The notes under the pieces were generated by a model. It was given only the letters and a program-made list of their open reading frames with translations, did no database searches and was not told the origin of the DNA. This document shows positions 54,958 through 62,362 of a DNA stretch of 64,000 nucleotides, piece by piece; within the stretch, counting starts at the first letter, position 1, and each line of letters begins with the position of its first letter. Both the position numbers and the translations under genes were made by a program. The DNA comes from JALYYC01 sp963795805 (GTDB lineage Bacteria > Chloroflexota > Dormibacteria > CF-121). The DNA lies in contig CAWCIV010000001.1 in NCBI GenBank assembly GCA_963795805.1, positions 682,001-746,000 on the forward strand, in the 5' to 3' direction.

Positions 54958-55743
54958 TTACGCCGGCTTGATGGCGCGGATGAAGGCGCTACCGATCTTG
55001 CCCGCTCCATGAGCCAATCCCGCCTCCGCTGGCGTGTATGGGTGCGTGATTTCGATCTCCACGTCCGCGAATCCCGCCGCCGCGAGGGCCGTCCGGTAGG
55101 TCTGCACCGGGATCGTCCCGGCGATGCAGCCGGCCCAGGCGTCCAGCTCGGACTTCACGCTCTCGGGCAGCGGCTCGATCTCGACCATGTCGGACACGGC
55201 CAGCAGTCCGCCCGGCTTCAGGACCCGAAACGCTTCGCGGATCACGGCGCTCTTATCGGCGGCCAGGTTGATCACGCAGTTCGAAATCACGACATCGACG
55301 GTGGCGTCGGGTAATGGCACCGCCTCGATCGTTCCCTTCAGGAAGGTCGCATTCTCCACGCCGGCCTTTGCCTTGTGCTCGTTGGCCAGCGCCAGCATCT
55401 CGTCGGTCATATCGACGCCGTAAGCGTGGCCGCCGGGAGAGACCCGGCGGGCAGAGAGCAACACGTCGAGGCCGGCCCCACTGCCAAGGTCGAGCACGAC
55501 CTGGCCTGGGTGCAACATGGCGAGCGCGACGGGGTTTCCGCAGCCCAGGCTCACGCCCAGCGGGACGCCAAGGTCTCGCACCTGTTGCTCCGGGTATTCG
55601 TCGGTGTTCAGGGCACTGTCGGCCGTCTTCGAGGCGGACGTGCCACAGCAACTTGAATCGCAGCAAGCTGCCTCGCCGCCCTTCGCCATCTTGATGGCCA
55701 GATCCGCGTACCTGGCGCGGACCGCTTCCTGGACTGGCTCCAT
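54958..55743 (-). CDS. arsM: Arsenite S-adenosylmethionine methyltransferase
   Basis: A 261-residue methyltransferase that methylates As(III) using SAM. The SAM site is VVLDLGSGAGLDVLL. Candidate arsenic-binding cysteines are the N-terminal CCDSSCC cluster and the Cys in NCVIN and WAGCIAG. The start at 55743 follows AAGGAGG; the Met at 55764 lies upstream of that site. It is divergent from arsR across an inverted repeat and promoter, supporting arsenic regulation. Confidence 0.92.
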   Translation of the reverse strand: MEPVQEAVRARYADLAIKMAKGGEAACCDSSCCGTSASKTADSALNTDEYPEQQVRDLGVPLGVSLGCGNPVALAMLHPGQVVLDLGSGAGLDVLLSARRVSPGGHAYGVDMTDEMLALANEHKAKAGVENATFLKGTIEAVPLPDATVDVVISNCVINLAADKSAVIREAFRVLKPGGLLAVSDMVEIEPLPESVKSELDAWAGCIAGTIPVQTYRTALAAAGFADVEIEITHPYTPAEAGLAHGAGKIGSAFIRAIKPA

Positions 55744-55782
55744 GTCATCCTCCTTGAGATCCATCGATGTCCATCGATGCGT

Positions 55783-55811
55783 ATCCTAACAAATCAATAG
55801 ACCGTTGTCAA
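55783..55811 (-). promoter_or_regulatory. Predicted arsM promoter
   Basis: On the minus strand TTGACA (55811-55806) is followed after 17 bp by TAGGAT (55788-55783), a sigma-70-type match with the standard spacing. It lies inside the inverted repeat of the candidate ArsR operator. Confidence 0.6.
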
Positions 55812-55824
55812 TGGATATGTTAGG
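55785..55824. promoter_or_regulatory. Candidate ArsR operator (inverted repeat)
   Basis: CCTAACA (55785-55791) and TGTTAGG (55818-55824) form a perfect 7-bp inverted repeat in the arsM-arsR intergenic region. It overlaps the arsM promoter and ends 9 bp before the arsR ATG, so one ArsR dimer site could control both directions. Confidence 0.55.
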
Positions 55825-55832
55825 CTGTCCAC

Positions 55833-56171
55833 ATGAAGGCCGTCTTGCCCGAGCGGACGCGCGGAGTGTGTTGCGCCGCACCGATTCCGCTCGAGTCGGC
55901 GCATGCGGAACGCACGGTCGACCTGTTGAAGGCCCTGGCTGACCCCACACGCCTGCAGATGGTCGGAATCCTGAGGCGGGCAAAGGAACCGGTCTGCATC
56001 TGCGACTTCACCGCGACCTTCAAGCTGAGCCAGCCCACGATCTCGCATCACATGGCTCGGCTGAAAGAGGCCGGCCTGGTTGAGGTGACCAAGGAAGGTC
56101 TCTGGGCGTACTATCGCCTCCGGACGTCGCTCGACGCCAAAACCCGGGCGCTGCTCGACACCCTGGTCTAG
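55833..56171 (+). CDS. arsR: ArsR-family arsenic-responsive repressor
   Basis: A 112-residue winged-helix repressor. HTH is FKLSQPTISHHMARLKEAG. Cysteines for As(III) are CC near residue 13 (RGVCCAAP) and CIC in the alpha-helix region (EPVCICDF). It would dissociate from the operator on arsenite binding. It is followed 5 bp later by arsC. Confidence 0.93.
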   Translation: MKAVLPERTRGVCCAAPIPLESAHAERTVDLLKALADPTRLQMVGILRRAKEPVCICDFTATFKLSQPTISHHMARLKEAGLVEVTKEGLWAYYRLRTSLDAKTRALLDTLV

Positions 56172-56176
56172 CCGCG

Positions 56177-56575
56177 GTGCAGCGTGTCTTATTCGTTTGC
56201 CTTCAGAACGCCGGACGCTCGCAGATGAGCCAGGCGTTGTTCGACCGGGCGGCGAGGGGTCGCTATGAAGCGCGGTCGGCTGGCACGCGACCCGCCGCGG
56301 CAGTCCACCCTGAGGTGATCACCGCCATGCAGGAGATCGGCGTCGACCTGCGTGGGCGCAAGCCGGCGCTCCTGACGGACGACCTCGCCAACTGGGCTGA
56401 CGTCGTGGTCACGATGGGCTGCGGCGACGAATGCCCCTACATCCCGGGAAAGCGGTACCTCGATTGGGAGCTGCCGGATCCGGCGGGGCGACCGCTCGCT
56501 GAGGTTCGCGCCCTGAGGACGACGATCGAGGAGCGGGTGCGGACCTTACTCCAGTCGCTCGACCGTGTGCCCTAG
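56177..56575 (+). CDS. arsC: Arsenate reductase, low-molecular-weight phosphatase type
   Basis: A 132-residue enzyme reducing arsenate to arsenite. The phosphatase loop is C8-LQNAG-R14-S; the other cysteines are C82 and C86 in MGCGDECPYIPG. The spacing resembles actinobacterial ArsC, which may use mycothiol or thioredoxin. GTG start, cotranscribed with arsR. Confidence 0.93.
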   Translation: MQRVLFVCLQNAGRSQMSQALFDRAARGRYEARSAGTRPAAAVHPEVITAMQEIGVDLRGRKPALLTDDLANWADVVVTMGCGDECPYIPGKRYLDWELPDPAGRPLAEVRALRTTIEERVRTLLQSLDRVP

Positions 56576-56579
56576 ACCG

Positions 56580-57068
56580 TTAGGGCAGCCAGATCTCCGA
56601 GGCGGACTGGACGTCGGTGATCCACCAGCGATTCTCAATGTCCACCAGCGTGTAGTGGTAGTAGCCGAGGAAGCGGTGCGTCGTGCGCCGGCCGAGACCG
56701 ACACCCTTCTCCGCGTCCGGTACGAGCCGGTAGATCCACTCTTCCTTGGTCGTGACGTTGACGTTCTGGGGACTTGCCTGCAAGCCGTAGGCCGACAGTT
56801 CGACCTTCCCGATCTGGAGGTAGGCGGTATAGGAGACGTCCAGCACCTCGCAGGTGATATCGAGGCGGGCGGCCGGGAACGACTCGAAATCACCGGAAAG
56901 ATCGTGCGCGACCTGGGACAGCATCGGCTCCAGGTACACCTCGCGGAGGACCTCGGCGTCGCGGTTGTTGTAGGCCTGCTGGTTGAGCTTGATCGACCGG
57001 AGGACCGTCTCCTTGATGGCGGACACATTAAAGGTCGTCTCGCGCTGCACGTTTAGAGCGTAGCGCAA
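56580..57068 (-). CDS. Hypothetical protein, NTF2/IMS-like
   Basis: A 162-residue protein with helix-then-strand pattern (LNQQAYNNRDAEVLREVYLEPML ... GYYHYTLVDIENRWWITDVQ) reminiscent of NTF2-like or IMS-type domains. No catalytic motif. Transcribed divergently from the kinase operon; function unknown. Confidence 0.7.
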   Translation of the reverse strand: MRYALNVQRETTFNVSAIKETVLRSIKLNQQAYNNRDAEVLREVYLEPMLSQVAHDLSGDFESFPAARLDITCEVLDVSYTAYLQIGKVELSAYGLQASPQNVNVTTKEEWIYRLVPDAEKGVGLGRRTTHRFLGYYHYTLVDIENRWWITDVQSASEIWLP

Positions 57069-57173
57069 CCGCGCCCGAGATCGGTTCGCGATGCGTCGGA
57101 ACGCTCGCAGCCCTGTAAAGCTTTGTAAACCCGGGCACGATCCGGCGCCCAGAGCGGCCTGCAGGGCGAAGCA

Positions 57174-59252
57174 ATGCGTCGCGTCCGCGTCAAATCATTG
57201 CGCACTTCGGGAGAAGAGGGGTCAGTGGCAAAACCGCATCCGACGTCCAATCGAGCCCAGTTCAACTGGCGGATCTGGCTCGTCCTCGGCGCGGTCACCG
57301 AGGCCTTCCTGGTGTTCGTGGCCCGCTCGTGGGCGCCCTCGCCGGCGACCTATTTCCTGGCCGTGCTTTTCGTCCCGGTCATGGTGATGACGGGGTTCTG
57401 GAGTTTCAAGTACTTCGAATTGCACCAGAAGAACGTCGAACTCGCCCATCGCGCGGACCAGAACCTGCAGGAGCTGACCCACTTCTTCGAAACGGCCACC
57501 GCCGTTTCGAATTTGACGCGCCTCGGTGAGGACCTGGCAACGCTAACGCTCAAGCTCGCCGAGCTCCTCGATGTCGAGATGTGCGGTTTTTTCCTCTACC
57601 AGGCCGGGCTCGAGTCGCTGATCGCGCCGGCGGCTCCCTCGGGGATGCGCGAGAGCCGGCTCTTCAACCAGATGCGGCTCAACCAGCTGCGCTTCCGAGC
57701 CGACGCGTCGACCCTGATGGGCCGCGTGTTCAGCACCCAACGACCGCACATCATCGCGGACTGCGTGCACGACCTCGAGGCCGGCCAGCTCCTCCCGCAG
57801 ACGTTCGGCTATCGGGACATGCTGCTCGTCCCGCTCGGATCGGGAGGCCGGCCGCTGGGCGTCCTGCTGCTGGCGAACAAACGCCATGGGGAATTCAGCG
57901 GCAACTATGACGTCAAGTTGGCAGCCTCGCTCGGGGCCGAGGTGGCCGTCTCACTGGAGAACACCTTTCTCTTCGAGGAGACCCGGCAGCAAGCGCTCCG
58001 GCTCGACGCCTCCATGGAGATGCTCAGGCAGGTTTCCCAGGCCTTGACCGCCACCACGATCAGCCCGGCCTCGCTCCTGCAGGCGGTCGCCCGGGCGGTG
58101 ATCGGTGTGTCGAGCGCCGCCTCCTGCATCATCACGCTCACCAATGGCGGCATCCCGGCTGACCAGCGGCTCGAGGTCAGCGAGGGGCTGCCGCCCCTTG
58201 ACCCTCGGGTTCCGACGGCTCCGCCCTCGCTGGTCGCCCAGGTCGTGCTCGAGCAGCAGCCGGTCTTTTCCGAGGACGTGCAGCTCGATCCGCGGTTTCC
58301 CCCCGATGCGCTCACGAGCCAGGCTCGCTGGCGCGCCTCCCTTGGGCTGCCGATGTTCCTGCAGCAGGAATTCGTTGGCACGGTCTCCATCTATTTCCAC
58401 GAGCTGCGCGCCTTCGACGCCCCACTGATGCAGGTGTTGCAAATCCTGGCCAACCAGGCCGCGGTCGCGCTCGACAACGCGCGACGCTACGAGCGCGAGC
58501 GGCAGACGATCGCGATGCTCCAGCGTGCCAACCTCGAGCTGCAGGAAGCCGATCGCATGAAGTCCGAATTCCTCACCAACATGTCGCATGAGCTCCGCAC
58601 ACCACTCAACGCCATCATCGGTTTCTCGGAGATCCTGCACACATCGCCTGACCTCACGGAGGGGGAGCGGTCGGAATTTGCCGAAACCATCCACACCAGT
58701 GGACGCAACCTCCTGAAGCTGATCAACGACATCCTCGACCTGACCCATATTCGCGCGGGGCGCCTGGAGCTCAAACCCGTTCCGTGCCTGCTCGGTGAGG
58801 CGGTCGACGCGGCGATCTCCGAGAATGCGGCGGCGGCGAACCAGAAGGAGTTGACCGTTCGGTCCGAGGTGGATCGATCGCAGGAGGTCGTCTTCGACCC
58901 GCGGAGCCTCCGTCATGTGCTTCAGAACCTCGTCAACAACGCGGTCAAATTCACCCCCCCGCACGGCAGCGTGGTGATCCGGGTAGTGGAGACGGCGCCC
59001 GGGACCGTGGTCGAAGTCTGCGACAGCGGGATCGGCATCAAGCAAGAGGACCAGCCCCGGCTGTTCGAGGAGTTCCGGCAGGTGGATGGATCGACCTCGC
59101 GCGGCTACGAGGGCGTCGGCCTTGGGCTCGCCCTCTCCAAGCGCTTGGTCGAGCTGCAGGGCGGACACATCTGGGTGGAGAGCCTGCCGGGGCAGGGCAG
59201 CACCTTCCGGTTCTTGATTCCGAGAAGGCCGGCGTTGGCGAGGGTGGCATGA
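57174..59252 (+). CDS. Membrane sensor histidine kinase with two GAF domains
   Basis: A 692-residue kinase. Two N-terminal membrane helices (about 27-47 and 52-80) are followed by a GAF domain (about 100-260), a second GAF domain (about 280-440), HisKA with the phosphorylated His472 in TNMSHELRTPL, and HATPase_c (about 570-685; FVQN-like LQNLVNNAVKF, DSGIGI, GVGLGLALSK). The ligand of the GAF domains is unknown. It overlaps the hybrid kinase gene by 4 bp and heads a signalling operon. Confidence 0.92.
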   Translation: MRRVRVKSLRTSGEEGSVAKPHPTSNRAQFNWRIWLVLGAVTEAFLVFVARSWAPSPATYFLAVLFVPVMVMTGFWSFKYFELHQKNVELAHRADQNLQELTHFFETATAVSNLTRLGEDLATLTLKLAELLDVEMCGFFLYQAGLESLIAPAAPSGMRESRLFNQMRLNQLRFRADASTLMGRVFSTQRPHIIADCVHDLEAGQLLPQTFGYRDMLLVPLGSGGRPLGVLLLANKRHGEFSGNYDVKLAASLGAEVAVSLENTFLFEETRQQALRLDASMEMLRQVSQALTATTISPASLLQAVARAVIGVSSAASCIITLTNGGIPADQRLEVSEGLPPLDPRVPTAPPSLVAQVVLEQQPVFSEDVQLDPRFPPDALTSQARWRASLGLPMFLQQEFVGTVSIYFHELRAFDAPLMQVLQILANQAAVALDNARRYERERQTIAMLQRANLELQEADRMKSEFLTNMSHELRTPLNAIIGFSEILHTSPDLTEGERSEFAETIHTSGRNLLKLINDILDLTHIRAGRLELKPVPCLLGEAVDAAISENAAAANQKELTVRSEVDRSQEVVFDPRSLRHVLQNLVNNAVKFTPPHGSVVIRVVETAPGTVVEVCDSGIGIKQEDQPRLFEEFRQVDGSTSRGYEGVGLGLALSKRLVELQGGHIWVESLPGQGSTFRFLIPRRPALARVA

Positions 59253-61675
59253 GCGTCGAGAGCCCGCGGCGGATTCTGGTGGCGGAGGACGATCCCGAAC
59301 GCTTGAAGGCGATGGTGGACCGCCTGCAGCAGGAGGGCTTCACCGTGCTCGCCGCGCAGGACGGCCTTGAAGCGCTGGACCGGGCACGCGAAGAAGTCCC
59401 CGATGCGATTGTGCTCAACCTGTTGCTCCGCCGGATCGATGGGCTCCGGGTCTGTGAGATCTTGAAGAGCAACCCCGCCACCACGAACATTCCAGTCCTC
59501 CTGATGGCCGGGGTTCACGTCGATCCCGATGAGGGCCAGCGCGCGCTGGCGGCCGGTGCCGACCGCTTTCTCAGCGATCTCGGCCCGCTCTCGGCCGCCG
59601 ATGGGCGGGACCTGAGCGGCTCGTCGGACCTGGTCGAGGCGCTTCGGACGCTGCTGAGCAGTGAACCCGAGCTCGAGTCGCGTCCCATCCTTCTTGCCAT
59701 CGATGACGACCCTGACAACCGGGCCTTCCTGACCAAGGCGGTGGGCAAGCGGGGCTTCGATGTCATCAGTGCCCCGAACGCCCGGGAAGCCCGCCGGCAG
59801 CTGGACGCGCGTCGGCCGGCGCTGATCTTTCTTGACATCCAGATGCCGGAAGAAAGCGGTCTGACGCTGCTGCCCCAGATGTTGCGCGACTTCCCCGAGG
59901 CGGTGGTGGTGATGATGACCGCATACGGCTCCGAACAGGTCGCCGCGGAAGCACTCCGGGGCGGGGCCGATGATTACATTGCCAAGCCGATCGATCTCCA
60001 GCGGCTTCGCGAGTTGCTCGACCGCAACCTGGACAAGCAGCGGCTACGGGCCGAGCGACAGGGCCTCGTCAATCGGCTCAAGGATTCCAACCGCTACCTG
60101 ATGCGGCAGCACGCGGCCCTGCGCCAGGCTGACGAGGAAATTCTCCAGGTCAACCGCCAGCTGGAAAAGTCGAACCGCTACAAGTCGGAATTCCTGGCGA
60201 ACATGTCGCACGAGCTCCGGACGCCGCTGAACGCGATCCTCGGGTTCAGCGAGATTCTTCTCGACATCACCATGAACCTCACGTCGGGCGAGCGCACCGA
60301 GTTCCTGCGAAACATCCACAGCAGCGGGCAGCACCTCCTGGGCTTGATCAACGACATCCTCGACCTTGCGAAGGTCGAGGCGGGCAAGATGGAGCTCCAT
60401 CCGGAGCCGCTCCAGGTGGTCGAGGCGCTCCATGAGGTGACCTCGATCCTGGAGCCGATGGCGCGCCAGCAGGGACTCCAGCTGACGACGGTGGGGACCG
60501 CGGAACCGGTCCAGGCCGACCGCAGCAAATTCAAGCAGGTGCTCTACAACCTGCTCTCGAACGCCGTCAAGTTCACTCCCGCCCCGGGCAAGATCACCGT
60601 CGTCATCAAGGACACGGCCGATCAGCTGGTGGTCTCGGTGCACGACACCGGCATCGGGATGAAGCCGGAAGACCTGCCCAAGTTGTTTCGTGAGTTCGAG
60701 CAGATCGATGGTTCCTACACGCGCCGCTACCAGGGCACCGGGCTTGGCCTGGCCCTCTGCCGGCGGTTCGTTGAGATGCATGGTGGCCGGATCTGGGCGG
60801 AGAGCCAGTTCGGCGCCGGCTCGACCTTCACCTTCACGCTCCCGCGCGAGCCGCGGCCGGTTACCGAGGCGGTCACCCCGGCGCTGCCCGAGGAACCAGG
60901 CCTCGAGACCATGGACCTGCCGCTGGCGCTCATCGTCGAGGACGATCCGAACAGCAGCCAGCGGCTGACGGGAGAGGTGCAGGGCGCCGGCTACCGGGTG
61001 GCGCACGCCCTCGACGGGGAGGAAGCGGTTCGCAAGGCGATGGAGATCCTTCCCGACCTGGTCGTGATGGAGACGGTCCTGCCGAAGCGCGACGGCTGGC
61101 AGGTGCTCCAGGAGCTGCGAAGCCGGGCGGCCACGGCGGACGTGCCTGTCCTGATCTGCTCAGTTACGAGAAATGACGAGCTGATGCAACGATTTAGTGT
61201 CAGTGCCTACGTCGCCAAGCCCTGGGCGACCAAAACGCTTCAGGACGAGCTGCGCCGGCTCGGCCAGGGCATCAAGCGCCGCCGCGACCGAGTGCGGGTC
61301 CTGGTCGTCCACCGCGACCGGCGGGCGCTGGCGCCCCTGGCGGCGGCCCTGGTGGAGGAAGGATTCGAGGTCTTCCGGGCTCCGGGGCTTCAGGAAGCTC
61401 TCCAGAAAGCCCGGGCGGCGGCCCCCGACGTGGTCATCCTGGCCCCCCCGGAGCCGGAATGGGTGACCGGACTCCGCGGCCTCTCCGGCCAGCCTGCGCT
61501 GGTCGCTCTAGGCGAAGTTTCACAGAGGGTGCCAGCGACGGCGTGGAGCGCCGTTATACCCACTGGCCTTTCCCAGCCAGATGCCGTGCTGCACGCCATC
61601 AAGGGGCTGGAGATCGTGCAAAGGCGAAGGAGGACAGGTCGTGAGCGCCGGCAAAGTACTGATCGTCGAAGATAA
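59249..61675 (+). CDS. Hybrid histidine kinase with four receiver domains
   Basis: An 808-residue kinase ordered REC1 (about 8-125), REC2 (about 145-260), coiled coil, HisKA (His321 in ANMSHELRTPL), HATPase_c (about 430-540), REC3 (about 570-680), REC4 (about 690-795). Only REC2 has a normal phosphoacceptor, D196 (LIFLDIQMP). REC1 has N57, REC3 has E608, and REC4 has A732 in that position. So phosphotransfer probably runs to REC2 or to a separate partner, while the other RECs may act as docking or allosteric modules. It overlaps the RR gene downstream. Confidence 0.92.
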   Translation: MSVESPRRILVAEDDPERLKAMVDRLQQEGFTVLAAQDGLEALDRAREEVPDAIVLNLLLRRIDGLRVCEILKSNPATTNIPVLLMAGVHVDPDEGQRALAAGADRFLSDLGPLSAADGRDLSGSSDLVEALRTLLSSEPELESRPILLAIDDDPDNRAFLTKAVGKRGFDVISAPNAREARRQLDARRPALIFLDIQMPEESGLTLLPQMLRDFPEAVVVMMTAYGSEQVAAEALRGGADDYIAKPIDLQRLRELLDRNLDKQRLRAERQGLVNRLKDSNRYLMRQHAALRQADEEILQVNRQLEKSNRYKSEFLANMSHELRTPLNAILGFSEILLDITMNLTSGERTEFLRNIHSSGQHLLGLINDILDLAKVEAGKMELHPEPLQVVEALHEVTSILEPMARQQGLQLTTVGTAEPVQADRSKFKQVLYNLLSNAVKFTPAPGKITVVIKDTADQLVVSVHDTGIGMKPEDLPKLFREFEQIDGSYTRRYQGTGLGLALCRRFVEMHGGRIWAESQFGAGSTFTFTLPREPRPVTEAVTPALPEEPGLETMDLPLALIVEDDPNSSQRLTGEVQGAGYRVAHALDGEEAVRKAMEILPDLVVMETVLPKRDGWQVLQELRSRAATADVPVLICSVTRNDELMQRFSVSAYVAKPWATKTLQDELRRLGQGIKRRRDRVRVLVVHRDRRALAPLAAALVEEGFEVFRAPGLQEALQKARAAAPDVVILAPPEPEWVTGLRGLSGQPALVALGEVSQRVPATAWSAVIPTGLSQPDAVLHAIKGLEIVQRRRRTGRERRQSTDRRR

Positions 61676-62030
61676 CCCGGTCAATCTGCGGTTGGCCCAG
61701 TTCCTCCTGGAAAAACGCGGCTTCACGGTCCGCAAGGCCGGGAGCGGGGCCGAATGCCTCGCGGAGATGGCCGCCAATCTTCCGGACATCGTGCTGATGG
61801 ACATCCAGCTTCCGGGCGAGGACGGGCTCGCGGTGACCCGCAAGATCCGGTCCGACGCGCGGACGGCGGGCGTCATCATCGTCGCCCTGACCGCCCACGC
61901 CATGTCGGGGGACCGGGAGCGCATTCTCGCCGCCGGTTGCGATGGCTACATCGCCAAGCCGGTCGATCCCCAGGGTCTCCCAACCGAAATTTCCCGATAT
62001 CTCCAGCAAGGACGGTTGAAGACGGCATGA
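61641..62030 (+). CDS. Single-domain response regulator (DivK-like)
   Basis: A 129-residue stand-alone receiver: VEDN at the N-terminus, phosphoacceptor in IVLMDIQLPGEDG, the Thr in ALTAHAM and Lys in YIAKPVDP. The start at 61641 follows AGGAGG and overlaps the hybrid kinase gene by 35 bp. As a DivK/CheY-like carrier it may relay phosphate between the kinases of this operon. Confidence 0.9.
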   Translation: MSAGKVLIVEDNPVNLRLAQFLLEKRGFTVRKAGSGAECLAEMAANLPDIVLMDIQLPGEDGLAVTRKIRSDARTAGVIIVALTAHAMSGDRERILAAGCDGYIAKPVDPQGLPTEISRYLQQGRLKTA

Positions 62031-62362
62031 GCGAGCAGGGGCAGAAAGCCAACCGGTCCTACTCCGACATCCTCAAGCTGAATCAGGAGGTCGTCCAGAA
62101 TCTGCAGGGCTTGATCGAGGAACACGACGCCCGCAAGAAGGAGCTGGACGAGCTGAAGTATTCCTTCGACCAGGCGCAGGCCGAGATGGCGCGTCTCCAC
62201 GAGGAGCTTCGACACGCCAATCAGCGCGACGCGGAGCGCCACGAACAGCTTCGTCAGCTGGAACAGGAGCGGGTCGACCAGCTCGGTGCGATGAGCGCCC
62301 ACCTTGACGCCATGCGCGCCGCCGTCGATCGCTACCTGCAGCAAGGGCGGAAGGCCGCTTGA
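62027..62362 (+). CDS. Coiled-coil protein related to the N-terminus of the next kinase
   Basis: A 111-residue, almost entirely coiled-coil protein. It opens with RSYSDILKLNQEVVQNLQGL, which resembles RSFADILQQNQEFIAHLQTL at the start of the next gene. Overlaps both neighbours (ATGA, TTGA). It could dimerise with the kinase's coiled coil. Confidence 0.8.
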   Translation: MSEQGQKANRSYSDILKLNQEVVQNLQGLIEEHDARKKELDELKYSFDQAQAEMARLHEELRHANQRDAERHEQLRQLEQERVDQLGAMSAHLDAMRAAVDRYLQQGRKAA

